Assembly: GCA_029239785.1 (NCBI GenBank)
Contig: JARBUG010000033.1
Coordinates: forward strand, 1-32,431
Reading direction: 5' to 3'
DNA length: 32,431 nucleotides
Source of the DNA: Symbiobacteriaceae bacterium
GTDB taxonomy: Bacteria; Bacillota; Sulfobacillia; Symbiobacteriales; Symbiobacteriaceae
Under the pieces are notes generated by a model. That model was not told where the DNA came from. It ran no database searches and saw only the letters and a list, made by a program, of their open reading frames with translations. This document shows, in pieces, positions 15,381-23,189 of this stretch (its first letter is position 1; each line of letters opens with the position of its first letter). The translations under genes were made by a program, and so were the position numbers.

Positions 15381-17468
15381 TTAGTCCTCGTCGGCCTTCC
15401 GGTTAGCCGCCGCCGCTTCGATGATCGGCTTGGCGACAATCGCCGGGACCTCTTCGTAGCGGTCGAACTCGAAGCTGAACTCGCCGCGGCCCTGGGTCAT
15501 CGACCGCAGGTCGATGGCGTACCGGGCCATTTCGCTCAGGGGCACGGTGCCCTTGACGATCTGGTAGCCGTCGCCCGTGGGCTCCATGCCGGCGATGCGG
15601 CCGCGCTTCTTGTTCAGGTCGCCCATGATATCGCCCATGTAGTGGTCGGGCACCCGCACTTCGATCTTCATGATCGGCTCGAGCAGGACCGGCTTGGCGT
15701 TGTTGAAGGCCGTGCGGAACGCATTGCGGGCCGCAATCTTGAACGCCATTTCGGAGGAGTCGACGTCATGGTAGGAACCGTCAAGCAGGGTGCAGCGGAC
15801 GCCCTGAACCGGGTAACCGGCGATAACGCCGTCCACCATGGACTCCTGAACGCCCTTGTCAACCGCAGGCCGGTAGTTCAGGGGAATCGCACCGGCGAAA
15901 ATCCGGTCGACGAACTCGTAGTTGCCCTCGTGGAGGGGCTCGAGCTCGATCTTGCAGTGGCCGTACTGGCCGCGGCCACCGGACTGCTTCTTGTGCTTGT
16001 ACTCGGCCTGCGCCTTGCCGCGAATCGTCTCCTTATAGGTGACCTTGGGCTCGGTGGTGGTGGCGTCAACGCCGAACTTCCGCTTCAGGCGGTCGACCAT
16101 AACGTCGACGTGGGTCTCGCCCAGGCCGGAGACGATGGTCTCGGCGGTAACCGGGTCGCGGCGCACGGAAATCGTCTGATCTTCTTCACCCAGACGAGCA
16201 AGGCCGGAGCCGATCTTTTCTTCGTCGCCCTTGGCCTTCGGATGGACAGCAACGGAGAAGACCGGCGACGGGAACTCGACCGGCGTGATGTTGATCTGAT
16301 GGGCTTCATCGCACAGGGTGTCGTTGGTCTGGCTGACGTTCAGCTTCGCCACGGCGATGATGTCGCCAGGGCCGGCTTCGGTAACGGCGTCCTGACCCTT
16401 GCCCTTGGGAATAAACATATGGGAGAGCTTTTCGGTCTTGCCCTTGGCAGCGTTATATACCACCGTGTCGTTCTTCACGACGCCCGAGAAGACCCGCATG
16501 ATCGTCATGCGGCCCACGAACGGGTCGGCGGTGGTCTTGAAGACGAGGGCGCTGAACGGCGCCGTCTCGTCGGCCTTTCGCGTCACTTCGTCACCGTTGG
16601 CGTCGGTGCCGCTCACTGCAGCCACATCGGCGGGCGAGGGGGCGTATTCGACGATGGCGTCCATGAGGAGCGCCGTGCCGAAGTTCTTGCCGCCGGCGCA
16701 GACGAAGACGGGAACGATCTGGCCGTTGGCTACGCCCTTCTTGGTGCCCATGACCAGTTCTTCATCGGAGAGGGCGCCCTCTTCGAGGAACTTCATGGTC
16801 AGTTCATCATCAGACTCGGCGGCCAGCTCGGTCAGCTTTTCACGGAGCTCGTCGATCCGGCCCTTGAAGCTGGCGGGGACCTCCGTCTCCTTGACTTCCT
16901 TACCGGCGAAGGTATAGGCCTTGCCGTGAATGACGTCCACGATGCCCTTGAAATCGGCCTGAGAACCGATGGGCAGGTGGAAGGGGATTACGCTGCGGCC
17001 GAACGCGTTCTCCAGAGAGGCGAGCGCCTTGTCAAAGTTGGCGTTTTCACGGTCCATCTTGTTGATGACGGCCATGCGGGCCACGCCAGCCTTGAGGGCG
17101 TGCTTGTAGGTGAGCTCGGTGCCCACTTCGACACCTGCGACTGCATCGACGACGGTCAGGGCGGTTTCCACGACACGCAGAGCGGCTTTGACTTCGCCTA
17201 CGAAGTCAAAATAGCCCGGGGTATCCAGCAGCGTAAATTTGTGGCCTTTCCATTCCAGGGGCGCGATGCCCGCAGAAATGGAGACCTTCCGCCGGATTTC
17301 CTCGGGGTCGAAGTCCATGGTGCTGTTGCCTTCGTCCACGCGACCCAGCCGATCAATTGCCCCGGCGGTGAAGAGCATCGCTTCGGCGAGCGACGTCTTT
17401 CCGGCACCGCCGTGGGCAATTAGGGCTAGGTTCCGCACCTTCTCAACAGGAAATCTTTTCAACTCCAT
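15381..17468 (-). CDS. Elongation factor G-like GTPase (EF-G paralogue)
   Basis: 695 residues with the full EF-G domain order. GTPase motifs are AHGGAGKTS (P-loop, 18-26), DTPG (82-85) and NKMD (136-139). The P-loop has GG where standard EF-G has ID, and the switch I region (57-73, 'EIRRKVSISAGIAPLEW') lacks the RGITI motif of translating EF-G. These are features of the EF-G2/FusA2-like branch rather than the housekeeping factor. Neighbouring str-operon genes (rpsL, rpsG, tuf) are absent, which agrees. ATG 17468 is only 2 bases from AGGAGG; an in-frame TTG at 17462 would have better spacing. The cellular role of such paralogues is poorly defined; a part in ribosome recycling or stress is possible. 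Confidence 0.93.
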   Translation of the reverse strand: MELKRFPVEKVRNLALIAHGGAGKTSLAEAMLFTAGAIDRLGRVDEGNSTMDFDPEEIRRKVSISAGIAPLEWKGHKFTLLDTPGYFDFVGEVKAALRVVETALTVVDAVAGVEVGTELTYKHALKAGVARMAVINKMDRENANFDKALASLENAFGRSVIPFHLPIGSQADFKGIVDVIHGKAYTFAGKEVKETEVPASFKGRIDELREKLTELAAESDDELTMKFLEEGALSDEELVMGTKKGVANGQIVPVFVCAGGKNFGTALLMDAIVEYAPSPADVAAVSGTDANGDEVTRKADETAPFSALVFKTTADPFVGRMTIMRVFSGVVKNDTVVYNAAKGKTEKLSHMFIPKGKGQDAVTEAGPGDIIAVAKLNVSQTNDTLCDEAHQINITPVEFPSPVFSVAVHPKAKGDEEKIGSGLARLGEEDQTISVRRDPVTAETIVSGLGETHVDVMVDRLKRKFGVDATTTEPKVTYKETIRGKAQAEYKHKKQSGGRGQYGHCKIELEPLHEGNYEFVDRIFAGAIPLNYRPAVDKGVQESMVDGVIAGYPVQGVRCTLLDGSYHDVDSSEMAFKIAARNAFRTAFNNAKPVLLEPIMKIEVRVPDHYMGDIMGDLNKKRGRIAGMEPTGDGYQIVKGTVPLSEMARYAIDLRSMTQGRGEFSFEFDRYEEVPAIVAKPIIEAAAANRKADED

Positions 17469-17555
17469 CTCCTCCTCAGCGGTTGATGGAACTGGGCTGG
17501 TCGGGAGCCCCGTGTAGGACTCGATTTCCCTGGAATGTCCGAAGGGGGCTCAAAA

Positions 17556-17577
17556 GCGCACCGCCAAGACGGTGCGC
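17556..17577 (-). terminator. Terminator after the 27-codon frame
   Basis: A perfect 8-bp stem (17556-17563 with 17570-17577), a 6-base loop and then TTTTGAG on the minus strand. It has no annotated gene to serve other than the short frame ending at 17610. Confidence 0.75.
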
Positions 17578-17609
17578 CACGTTACTGGCCAGCCGTGCAG
17601 TCACTCCGG

Positions 17610-17693
17610 CTAACTAGATTCTTGAGATACCCGCAACAGGTCGGTGATCTGGGCGAACCGGGCCGAGTCCGGCATCGGTTCCAGTCCGAACAT
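17610..17693 (-). CDS. Possible 27-residue peptide gene
   Basis: ATG to TAG on the minus strand, preceded closely by AGGTGAA. The peptide begins MFGLEPMPDSARF and is soluble and slightly acidic, with no cysteine. The frame ends 32 bases before an isolated intrinsic terminator, the layout of a small gene or a leader peptide ahead of the EF-G-like gene. The ribosome site is only about 2 bases from the ATG, which counts against it. No family is recognised. Confidence 0.3.
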   Translation of the reverse strand: MFGLEPMPDSARFAQITDLLRVSQESS

Positions 17694-17862
17694 TTCACCT
17701 ACGAGGGCTATTGTTCGACTGTGTTTCTAACTTCTCCTCCAGGTAACGACAAACTTATCCGAAAGTCCTACTCCCGTAAACCTTCTGCGCAAAGTGTCCG
17801 GTTGCTTGGGCGTCCCTGCCTATATGTACGGCAGAACCCGACTCGCTCAGACCGACAAAAGT

Positions 17863-17888
17863 GGGGCACTCGCTGCGACGAGTGCCCC
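17863..17888 (-). terminator. Terminator of the DUF4015 gene
   Basis: A perfect 10-bp stem (17863-17872 with 17879-17888), a 6-base loop and then ACTTTTGTC on the minus strand, 12 bases after the stop codon. Confidence 0.9.
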
Positions 17889-17900
17889 TTCATTTTGGCT

Positions 17901-19076
17901 TTAGTGTTTGCTCGCGGGCTCCAAGGCGGCCTCGGTATACTCGTTGGCGGCGTTCCACAGAATCCATTCTTTATAGCCGGCGTCGTAGGTGGCCTGGATT
18001 TGCGCCCGGACCTCAGCCGGGCCGTAGGGGTGACCCCACGAGAAATCCTGCAGCCAGGGGCGCATTTGCACCTTGCCCGTCAGGCCCGCCTTCTCCCAGC
18101 GGCCCTTGGCGTCCATCATCGACCGGTAGATGGTTTCGTAGGGCATGGCGTTGGGGTTCGGCAGCCCCAGGTTACCGGGAATGTAGTGGCTCGGGTAGAC
18201 CATGGGCGAGAGGTAGTCGACGCTGGCGGAGAGTTCCTCCAGGTGGTGGCCGATACCCAGGTCGTCGCTCAGGCTGGTGATCAGGCCGAAGGCGTCGGCG
18301 CTGACCCATACGCCGTAGGGCCGCAGTTCCTTGCGGGCGTAGGCCAGAAAATCACCGATTACCTGCTCACGCCGGCGCTCGTCCTTGCCCGGGTAGGCGA
18401 GGGTGTCCATGTTGCCGTCGGTTGGGAAGCGCACGTAGTCGAACTGGATTTCGTCAAACCCGGCCAGGGCGGCGCCCTTGGCGATGTCGACCACGTAGTC
18501 CCAGGCGTGGCGGTTGTAAGGGTTGAGCCACGAAACCGAGTTGTAATCGCGCCAGATGCCGCCCTGGGTGGAGGCCACGGCCAGTTCGGGGCGGTACTTG
18601 GGCACGTGGGCATCCTTGAATGTCACGATGCGGGCGATGCTGTAGACTTCCTTGGAACGCAGCTGTTTGGTGAAGGCCTCTACGTCGGCAAAGTCGGGGT
18701 GAATGGCGCCGGCGGCCTTCGCTATGGGGTGGTCGAAGTCGAAGGTCACGTTGCCCCAGTCGTCCTTGATGTTGACGACCATGGCGTTCAGTTCCGTCCG
18801 CTCAACCAGGTTGAGGAGTCCCTGAAACATGCCCGGGTTGGTGGCGGAGTAGGAGGTGAGGTAGATGCCTTTGACTTGAACCCGGGGCGGTGTTAGCTCC
18901 TGTTCAGCCCTGGCCCACCCCGCCTTTACTTGGTCGATGCCAACGAACGGGGCTGTTTCCTGGGGGTCGGCAGCGACGGCCCGGGGCGCGGAGCCCGGGG
19001 CGAGGGTCAGGGCCAGGGTTGCGGCCAGGGCCGCGGCCGCCAGCCCGATCAGTCTGGAACGAGTCCACCTGTGCAT
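17901..19076 (-). CDS. Secreted putative glycoside hydrolase (DUF4015 family)
   Basis: 391 residues. A signal sequence (positive MHRWTRSR, then an Ala/Leu-rich core to about residue 36) directs export. The rest is a TIM-barrel-type DUF4015 domain with the family hallmarks 'VKGIYLTSYSA' (68-77) and 'FDEIQFDYVRFP' (207-218). The acidic residues in the second motif are candidates for the active site. Family members are linked to polysaccharide or cell-envelope hydrolysis, but the substrate is unknown. ATG 19076 has GGAGGAC about 10 bases upstream; the frame continues upstream into the neighbouring gene without a credible start. It lies 31 bases downstream of the amidohydrolase gene, so the two may be co-transcribed, and it ends in a strong terminator. 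Confidence 0.9.
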   Translation of the reverse strand: MHRWTRSRLIGLAAAALAATLALTLAPGSAPRAVAADPQETAPFVGIDQVKAGWARAEQELTPPRVQVKGIYLTSYSATNPGMFQGLLNLVERTELNAMVVNIKDDWGNVTFDFDHPIAKAAGAIHPDFADVEAFTKQLRSKEVYSIARIVTFKDAHVPKYRPELAVASTQGGIWRDYNSVSWLNPYNRHAWDYVVDIAKGAALAGFDEIQFDYVRFPTDGNMDTLAYPGKDERRREQVIGDFLAYARKELRPYGVWVSADAFGLITSLSDDLGIGHHLEELSASVDYLSPMVYPSHYIPGNLGLPNPNAMPYETIYRSMMDAKGRWEKAGLTGKVQMRPWLQDFSWGHPYGPAEVRAQIQATYDAGYKEWILWNAANEYTEAALEPASKH

Positions 19077-19107
19077 GGGTTTTCTAGTCCTCCATGGTCT
19101 CAGTAGC

Positions 19108-20685
19108 TTACAGGTCGCCGTACACCAGCCGGCCGCCGACCACGGTCGCCCGGGGCCTGGCTGCCCGCAGGGCCTCCTCGGCCCCGGTTGAAATGTCATG
19201 CGTAAGTACCACAAAGTCGGCCAGCTTGCCCGGCGAAATGGAGCCCTTGATGGTCTCCTCGCCCGATGCATACGCGCCGCCCATGGTAAAGCCGTACAGC
19301 GCCTCGTTGACCGTGAGCCGCTCTTCGGGGTACCACGACTCCGAATCCGGCTCGCTCATCCGCTTCCGCCACACAGCGGCATGAATGCCGGCGAGGGGGT
19401 CGAGGGGCTCCACCGGCACGTCGGAGCCAAGGGCCAGGCGGGCGCCCGACCGGAGCAGACTCCGGAAGGCGTAGGCATACCGTGCCCGCTCGCCCCAGAA
19501 CTTGTCGGCAATGTAGCGGTCGCTGGGGGCGTGGCTCGGCTGCACCGAAGCGATGATGCCCAGCTCGGCAAACCGTTCGAGGTCATCCGGGTCCAGCAAC
19601 TGGGCATGCTCGATGCGGTGCCGCAGCCCCTTCTGCCGGGAGATGTCGGCCACGGGTTCGATGGCGTCGAGCACCATGCGGTTGGCGGCGTCGCCAATGG
19701 CGTGCACCAGCACCGAGAAGTTGCCCGCCACTGCCTTGGCAACGAGCGCCTCCAACGACTCAGGCGTATGCGTGGCGACGCCCGCATAGTCCGGCCTGTC
19801 CTCGTAGCCGTCGAGCATCCAGGCGGTCTGGGAGCCCAGGGAGCCGTCGGTGAAGATTTTGATGCCCCCCACCCGCAGCCACTCGTTGCCAAAGCCCGTG
19901 CGCAGGCCGGCGCCGATGGCGTGGTCGATGGCATGCTCGGGAATCGACTTGAGGAAGCGGACCGTCAGCTCGCCCCTGGCCTGGAGCGTTTGCAGGTTTC
20001 GGAAGCTGTCAATGCCGTCCACGCAGTGAAGGCCGGTAATGCCCACGCGGTTGGCATGGCGCAGCCCGAGTCGCATCGCCTGGAGGTACTCTTCCTCGGA
20101 CCGCTCGGGCACCGCGTCAGCAAACAGGTCCTGGGCGCTCTCCTGGAAGATGCCCGTAGGCTCGCCTCGCTCGTCGCGCAGAATCTGACCGCCCCGGGGT
20201 GTGGGGGTGGCGGCAGTAATGCCGGCGTCGCGGAGCACGAGCGTGTTGACCCACAGGCTGTGTCCGTCCTTGCTGGAGAGGACGACTCGGTGCAGCGGGG
20301 CCACCATGTCGAGGTCGCGGCAGGTCGGCCAGCGGTCCCACAAGTTGGCGTTGAAACCATGGCCGCGGACCCAGCCCCCGCCGGGGGTGCGTGCGACCCG
20401 GTCGCGCACCAGGGCCAGCGCTTCGTCGAGCGTGGCCACGCCGTCCAGGTTAATATCGATCAGGCCAAAGCTGAACCAGGTAAAGTGGACGTGGGAATCG
20501 ATGAGGCCCGGCACCACGGTCTGCCCGCCCAGGTCGACCACCCGGTCCTCGAACCCCAGCAGCGCATCCATCGCGTGATTGGGTCCGGCAGCCATGAACC
20601 GCTCATCATCCACGATAAACGCTTCTGCCCGTGGATTGGCCGGGTCCATCGTCAATACCTGTCCGTTTCGATAGAGCGTACGCAC
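19108..20685 (-). CDS. YtcJ-type metal-dependent amidohydrolase
   Basis: 525 residues from GTG 20685, which has AAAGGGG 8 bases upstream. It belongs to the amidohydrolase-3 branch. The metal-binding H65-V-H67 follows the 'VVPGLIDSH' signature. Further conserved blocks include 'VHAIGDAANRMVLDAIE', 'RHRIEHAQLLDPDDLERF' and 'LGSDVPVEPLDPLAGI', with a beta-sandwich made from both ends ('GKLADFVVL'). Family members hydrolyse amide or imine bonds of varied small compounds, and the physiological substrate is generally unknown. No signal peptide is seen, so it is cytoplasmic. It is divergent from the 67-residue gene at 20730. Confidence 0.93.
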   Translation of the reverse strand: MRTLYRNGQVLTMDPANPRAEAFIVDDERFMAAGPNHAMDALLGFEDRVVDLGGQTVVPGLIDSHVHFTWFSFGLIDINLDGVATLDEALALVRDRVARTPGGGWVRGHGFNANLWDRWPTCRDLDMVAPLHRVVLSSKDGHSLWVNTLVLRDAGITAATPTPRGGQILRDERGEPTGIFQESAQDLFADAVPERSEEEYLQAMRLGLRHANRVGITGLHCVDGIDSFRNLQTLQARGELTVRFLKSIPEHAIDHAIGAGLRTGFGNEWLRVGGIKIFTDGSLGSQTAWMLDGYEDRPDYAGVATHTPESLEALVAKAVAGNFSVLVHAIGDAANRMVLDAIEPVADISRQKGLRHRIEHAQLLDPDDLERFAELGIIASVQPSHAPSDRYIADKFWGERARYAYAFRSLLRSGARLALGSDVPVEPLDPLAGIHAAVWRKRMSEPDSESWYPEERLTVNEALYGFTMGGAYASGEETIKGSISPGKLADFVVLTHDISTGAEEALRAARPRATVVGGRLVYGDL

Positions 20686-20729
20686 AGTCCGAACCCCTTT
20701 CGCGCAAACTAACGCTGAGGTGATAATCC

Positions 20730-20933
20730 ATGGATCATACAGGTGGCAAGGACCCGACGCCCCAGGGACGGACCCCGGATGTGGTGCGGCGCCGGCAGCA
20801 CCCGGACCCGACTGAGTACGAGGAAGAGAAGTATGTGAACAGTGCACCCGGCCCGGAGACCCAGAAGGACGGTGCCTACTTCTACGGATACAAGCGGGAG
20901 AATGCCGTGCAGCCCGAACGGACCGAGGGATAG
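20730..20933 (+). CDS. Small hydrophilic proline-rich protein, unknown function
   Basis: 67 residues from ATG 20730, with an excellent GAGGTGA 6 bases upstream. It is rich in Pro, Glu, Asp, Arg, Lys and Tyr ('DPTEYEEEKYV', 'DGAYFYGYKREN'). It has no cysteine or hydrophobic segment, and is probably disordered. A perfect 12-bp terminator follows. It is a stand-alone gene, divergent from the amidohydrolase. I do not recognise a family; a spore or dormancy component is one guess from composition only. Confidence 0.8.
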   Translation: MDHTGGKDPTPQGRTPDVVRRRQHPDPTEYEEEKYVNSAPGPETQKDGAYFYGYKRENAVQPERTEG

Positions 20934-20943
20934 CAGGCTTTTG

Positions 20944-20976
20944 GCGTGAGCCCGGCGCTGGTGGCCGGGCTCACGC
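20944..20976. terminator. Terminator between convergent genes
   Basis: A perfect 12-bp stem (20944-20955 with 20965-20976) with a 9-base loop, followed by TCTTTCG on the plus strand. Confidence 0.88.
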
Positions 20977-21006
20977 TCTTTCGCGCCCCGGCCCGGGCCC
21001 GTGTGG

Positions 21007-21654
21007 CTACCGTGCCCCGAGCACCAGCCCCAGCAGCTCCGCCGGGTGCTCCACCCAGTGGTCGGGCCGGGCGCCCGCCAGCACCTCACGCTCGATCACT
21101 GACCAGCCGACCGCCGCGGTCGTGACCCCGGCGTTGTGCCCGCAAAGGACGTCGAATGTGCTGTCGCCCACCATGAGCACGTGGCCGCCGGGCTGCTCGC
21201 CCAGCCGCTCCAGCGCCAGCTGAATGGGCTCTGGCTCCGGCTTGTGCTTCTCAGTTTCATCCATACCGACCAACGTGTCGAAGTAGCCCTCGAAGCCGCA
21301 GACCTTCAGCCCCAGCAGGGCGACATCTACCCGTTTTGATGTAACGATGCCCAGTTTGATCCCGGCCTCCCGGAGCGCATCCAGCGTCTCACGCATTCCC
21401 TCGAACTGTTTGACGAGCTGATCGTGATTCGCCAGGTTGAAGGTGCGATAGAAGTCGCTCAGCTCCACCTCGCGGCCCGGGGCGTAGCGGCCCATGGTGC
21501 GGGGCAACGGCTCGCCGAAATGGCGGTATATGGTCGAAGCGGGCACGTCCAGCCCCAGCTTCTCCTTCAGGACATGTTGAAACGAAGCGACGATCAAGTC
21601 GTTTGTGTTGATCACCGTCCCGTCCAGATCGAACAAAACGACAGAAAACGGCAT
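21007..21654 (-). CDS. HAD-family phosphatase, PpaX/phosphoglycolate phosphatase-like
   Basis: 215 residues. The four HAD motifs are present: D9-L-D11-G-T, T105-S106, K138 in 'KHKPEPEP', and G163-D164-S-T-F-D168. The cap segment is helical. The opening 'FDLDGTVINTNDLIVASFQH' and overall length resemble PpaX, which hydrolyses the pyrophosphate made by HPr kinase/phosphorylase in Bacillus. Phosphoglycolate phosphatase (Gph) is the main alternative. No hprK is in the window to support either, so I leave the symbol blank. ATG 21654 has AAGGGGG 7 bases upstream. It is divergent from the YdjM-type gene. Confidence 0.9.
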   Translation of the reverse strand: MPFSVVLFDLDGTVINTNDLIVASFQHVLKEKLGLDVPASTIYRHFGEPLPRTMGRYAPGREVELSDFYRTFNLANHDQLVKQFEGMRETLDALREAGIKLGIVTSKRVDVALLGLKVCGFEGYFDTLVGMDETEKHKPEPEPIQLALERLGEQPGGHVLMVGDSTFDVLCGHNAGVTTAAVGWSVIEREVLAGARPDHWVEHPAELLGLVLGAR

Positions 21655-21779
21655 GAAGCAACCCCCTTCAGCATTAGGATTCGCCTTTTGTCGACCGCCC
21701 CCTCCCTTTCATTTCGCCTCCGGTAAAAAGGCCCGGGCAACGTCGGCGCCGAAATCGGGGAGGGATGAGGAGGGCTATT

Positions 21780-22520
21780 ATGGGACAGGTAGGCCTTCAC
21801 GGACTGGCGGGGCTTGTGGTTGGCGAGTACGTGCTCACGAGCTTTGTTCAGGCGCCCACCGCACGGCGGGCCCTGCTGTACGGCTTTGCCCTGGGCAACT
21901 TCATCCCTGACCTTGACTTTCTCGCCTCCGTGGCGATGTTTCCCATTAACCAGGAAATCGCACTCGAACTGCACCGCGGCTTCAGCCACAGCCTCCTGGG
22001 GGCGTTGGCGCTGGTGGTCGGTTTTTTCGGTGCGAGCCTGCTCATGCGGGACACATATGTACGCTACCTGGGCATCGGCCTGGCGCTTGGCGTGGTGGGC
22101 CATTTCACAGTGGACATATTCATCTGGTTTGCTCCTGTCGACGTTTTCTGGCCGGCCAGCATTTACGGGCTGATTCCGCCGGTTAACCTGTGGTGGTGGT
22201 GGGGCGAGCCGCCGCTGGTCAGCCGGCTGCTGGGGGCCGCCGAGTTTGCCGCCTTTGCCCTTTACTACGATCACCTGGTCCGCCTGGCCGTCAGCTTTAA
22301 CACCAACCGCGAGATGATTCAAATCGTACGGCGCATGGCCACGATTTGTTGGATTATCTGGGCGGTACTCACGCCCATGGCGGTGGATATGCCCAACGAA
22401 ACGTTTGAGAAAGCGCTCTACGTGCCCATGGGCATCGTCTTCATGCCGGCCGTCCTCTACATTACCTGGCGCATGCAGGCGACCATTGAGGTGATGGCCG
22501 TACAGCGGAAGCGCCTGTGA
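21780..22520 (+). CDS. YdjM-type membrane-bound metal-dependent hydrolase
   Basis: 246 residues from ATG 21780, with GGAGGG 5 bases upstream; an in-frame ATG at 21765 has no usable spacing. Conserved polar residues of the PF04307 family stand between membrane segments: H7, 'PDLD' (43-46), H65 with 'GFSHS' (67-71), and 'GHFTVD' (107-112). These resemble a phospholipase C/zinc-hydrolase-like metal site set in the membrane. The biochemical function of the family is not established. Several transmembrane segments are visible (about 9-23, 31-42, 71-88, 97-117, 182-212 and near the end). Single-gene unit ending in a strong terminator. Confidence 0.87.
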   Translation: MGQVGLHGLAGLVVGEYVLTSFVQAPTARRALLYGFALGNFIPDLDFLASVAMFPINQEIALELHRGFSHSLLGALALVVGFFGASLLMRDTYVRYLGIGLALGVVGHFTVDIFIWFAPVDVFWPASIYGLIPPVNLWWWWGEPPLVSRLLGAAEFAAFALYYDHLVRLAVSFNTNREMIQIVRRMATICWIIWAVLTPMAVDMPNETFEKALYVPMGIVFMPAVLYITWRMQATIEVMAVQRKRL

Positions 22521-22537
22521 CTCGTCGAGAACATACG

Positions 22538-22575
22538 AAAAGGCGCCATCTGCACTTTTGCAGGTGGCGCCTTTT
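22538..22575. terminator. Bidirectional terminator
   Basis: A 17-bp stem (22538-22554 with 22559-22575, one G-T pair), a 4-base loop, and an A tract and T tract on the two sides. It serves the YdjM-type gene and, after repeat copy B, probably the ferredoxin gene. Confidence 0.92.
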
Positions 22576-22592
22576 TGCGCTTGTGCTCGCTG

Positions 22593-22623
22593 TAGGCACC
22601 CTCAATGGGTGCCGTAACCCGTC
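22593..22623 (+). repeat. 31-bp hairpin-containing repeat, copy B
   Basis: Identical in all 31 bases to the reverse complement of 12000-12030. It has the same 7-bp stem and 5-base loop and abuts the stop codon of the ferredoxin gene. Relative to the gene it follows, the orientation is opposite to copy A. Confidence 0.85.
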
Positions 22624-23072
22624 TAGGCCCGCCCTTCGGCGGCGGCGATGGGGTGCAATTCGTTAGGCGACATGACAATGATGGCGCCCTTCGCGCAAAC
22701 CTCTTCGCACTCCTTGCAGCCCACGCAGGCGTTGGGCTTGGTCAGTACGGCGGTGCCGAAGAACTGACCTTCGCCCGCCAACTCCAGGCAGTCGAACGGG
22801 CAGATTTCAATGCAGAAGTCGCAGCCCGAGCACGAAACCGGGTCAACCACCGGCTTCGGCCAGTCGACACGCTTGGGAATGCGGGGCTTATACACGCCGA
22901 ACTCGTCAGCGATGGCCAGCACAGGGCAACTGCGCACGCAGGCGTCGCAGTCGATGCACAGCTTCGGGTCGATATAATGCAGCGCCTTGCGCTCGCCGCT
23001 GATGGCTTCGGTCGGGCAGACCGTTACGCAGGCGGTGCAGCCAATGCACTTGTCGTCAATATAGTGGGCCAC
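22623..23072 (-). CDS. Ferredoxin-like protein with four [4Fe-4S] motifs
   Basis: 149 residues with four complete CxxCxxCxxxC sets: C9-C19, C39-C49, C81-C91 and C116-C126. It is therefore a double-length ferredoxin that can hold four 4Fe-4S clusters in two 8Fe modules joined by a linker (about 55-78). There is no signal peptide, so it is a cytoplasmic electron carrier or a subunit of a larger enzyme. Start GTG 23072 has GGGAGGG 6 bases upstream. It has its own promoter (TTGATC-17-TATACT) overlapped by a palindrome, so it is likely regulated separately from the bc operon upstream. The redox partner is unknown. Confidence 0.93.
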   Translation of the reverse strand: MAHYIDDKCIGCTACVTVCPTEAISGERKALHYIDPKLCIDCDACVRSCPVLAIADEFGVYKPRIPKRVDWPKPVVDPVSCSGCDFCIEICPFDCLELAGEGQFFGTAVLTKPNACVGCKECEEVCAKGAIIVMSPNELHPIAAAEGRA

Positions 23073-23127
23073 GAATATCCCTCCCTCGGAATCCCTGCTG
23101 CCAGCCCGGTCCGAGCCGCTACTTTAC

Positions 23128-23156
23128 AGTATACCGCGACCACCTTGAACGATCAA
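23128..23156 (-). promoter_or_regulatory. Sigma-A-type promoter of the ferredoxin gene
   Basis: Minus-strand TTGATC (23151-23156), a 17-bp spacer and TATACT (23128-23133), about 55 bases before the GTG start. The -35 sits inside a perfect palindrome. Confidence 0.7.
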
Positions 23157-23167
23157 AGGTGATCGTT
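23148..23167. promoter_or_regulatory. Palindromic operator candidate over the ferredoxin -35
   Basis: AACGATCA-AAGG-TGATCGTT, perfect 8-bp arms and a 4-base centre. No T tract follows on either strand, so it is not a terminator. Its position over the -35 suggests a dimeric regulator. Confidence 0.55.
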
Positions 23168-23189
23168 TCCTCAACTGGCGACGACATGT

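Larger units (their letters stand above)
17469..17900. other. 432-bp intergenic region
   Basis: On the minus strand this holds, in order, the terminator of the DUF4015 gene (17863-17888), about 170 bases without clear signals, a possible 27-codon gene (17610-17693), its terminator (17556-17577), and about 85 bases that must hold the promoter of the EF-G-like gene. I found no convincing -35/-10 pair there, and no T-box or riboswitch core. Confidence 0.6.

Noticed and set aside
15219..17423. A 734-codon plus-strand open frame across the EF-G-like gene
   Set aside because: It starts inside the small 15065 gene, runs through a terminator and is antisense to a complete GTPase; a by-product of GC-rich codons.
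17469..17862. A T-box or metabolite riboswitch upstream of the EF-G-like gene
   Set aside because: No T-box core, specifier-like stem or known aptamer signature was seen; only a short frame and a simple terminator.
19077..19271. A 65-residue N-terminal extension of the DUF4015 protein
   Set aside because: It would overlap the amidohydrolase gene and hide the obvious signal peptide; ATG 19076 has a good ribosome site.
19198..20712. A 504-codon plus-strand open frame across the amidohydrolase
   Set aside because: Antisense shadow of a motif-complete enzyme; no start signal.
23148..23167. The ferredoxin palindrome as an FNR box or as a terminator
   Set aside because: FNR boxes read TTGAT-N4-ATCAA, whereas here the half-sites are reversed; no T tract follows on either strand.
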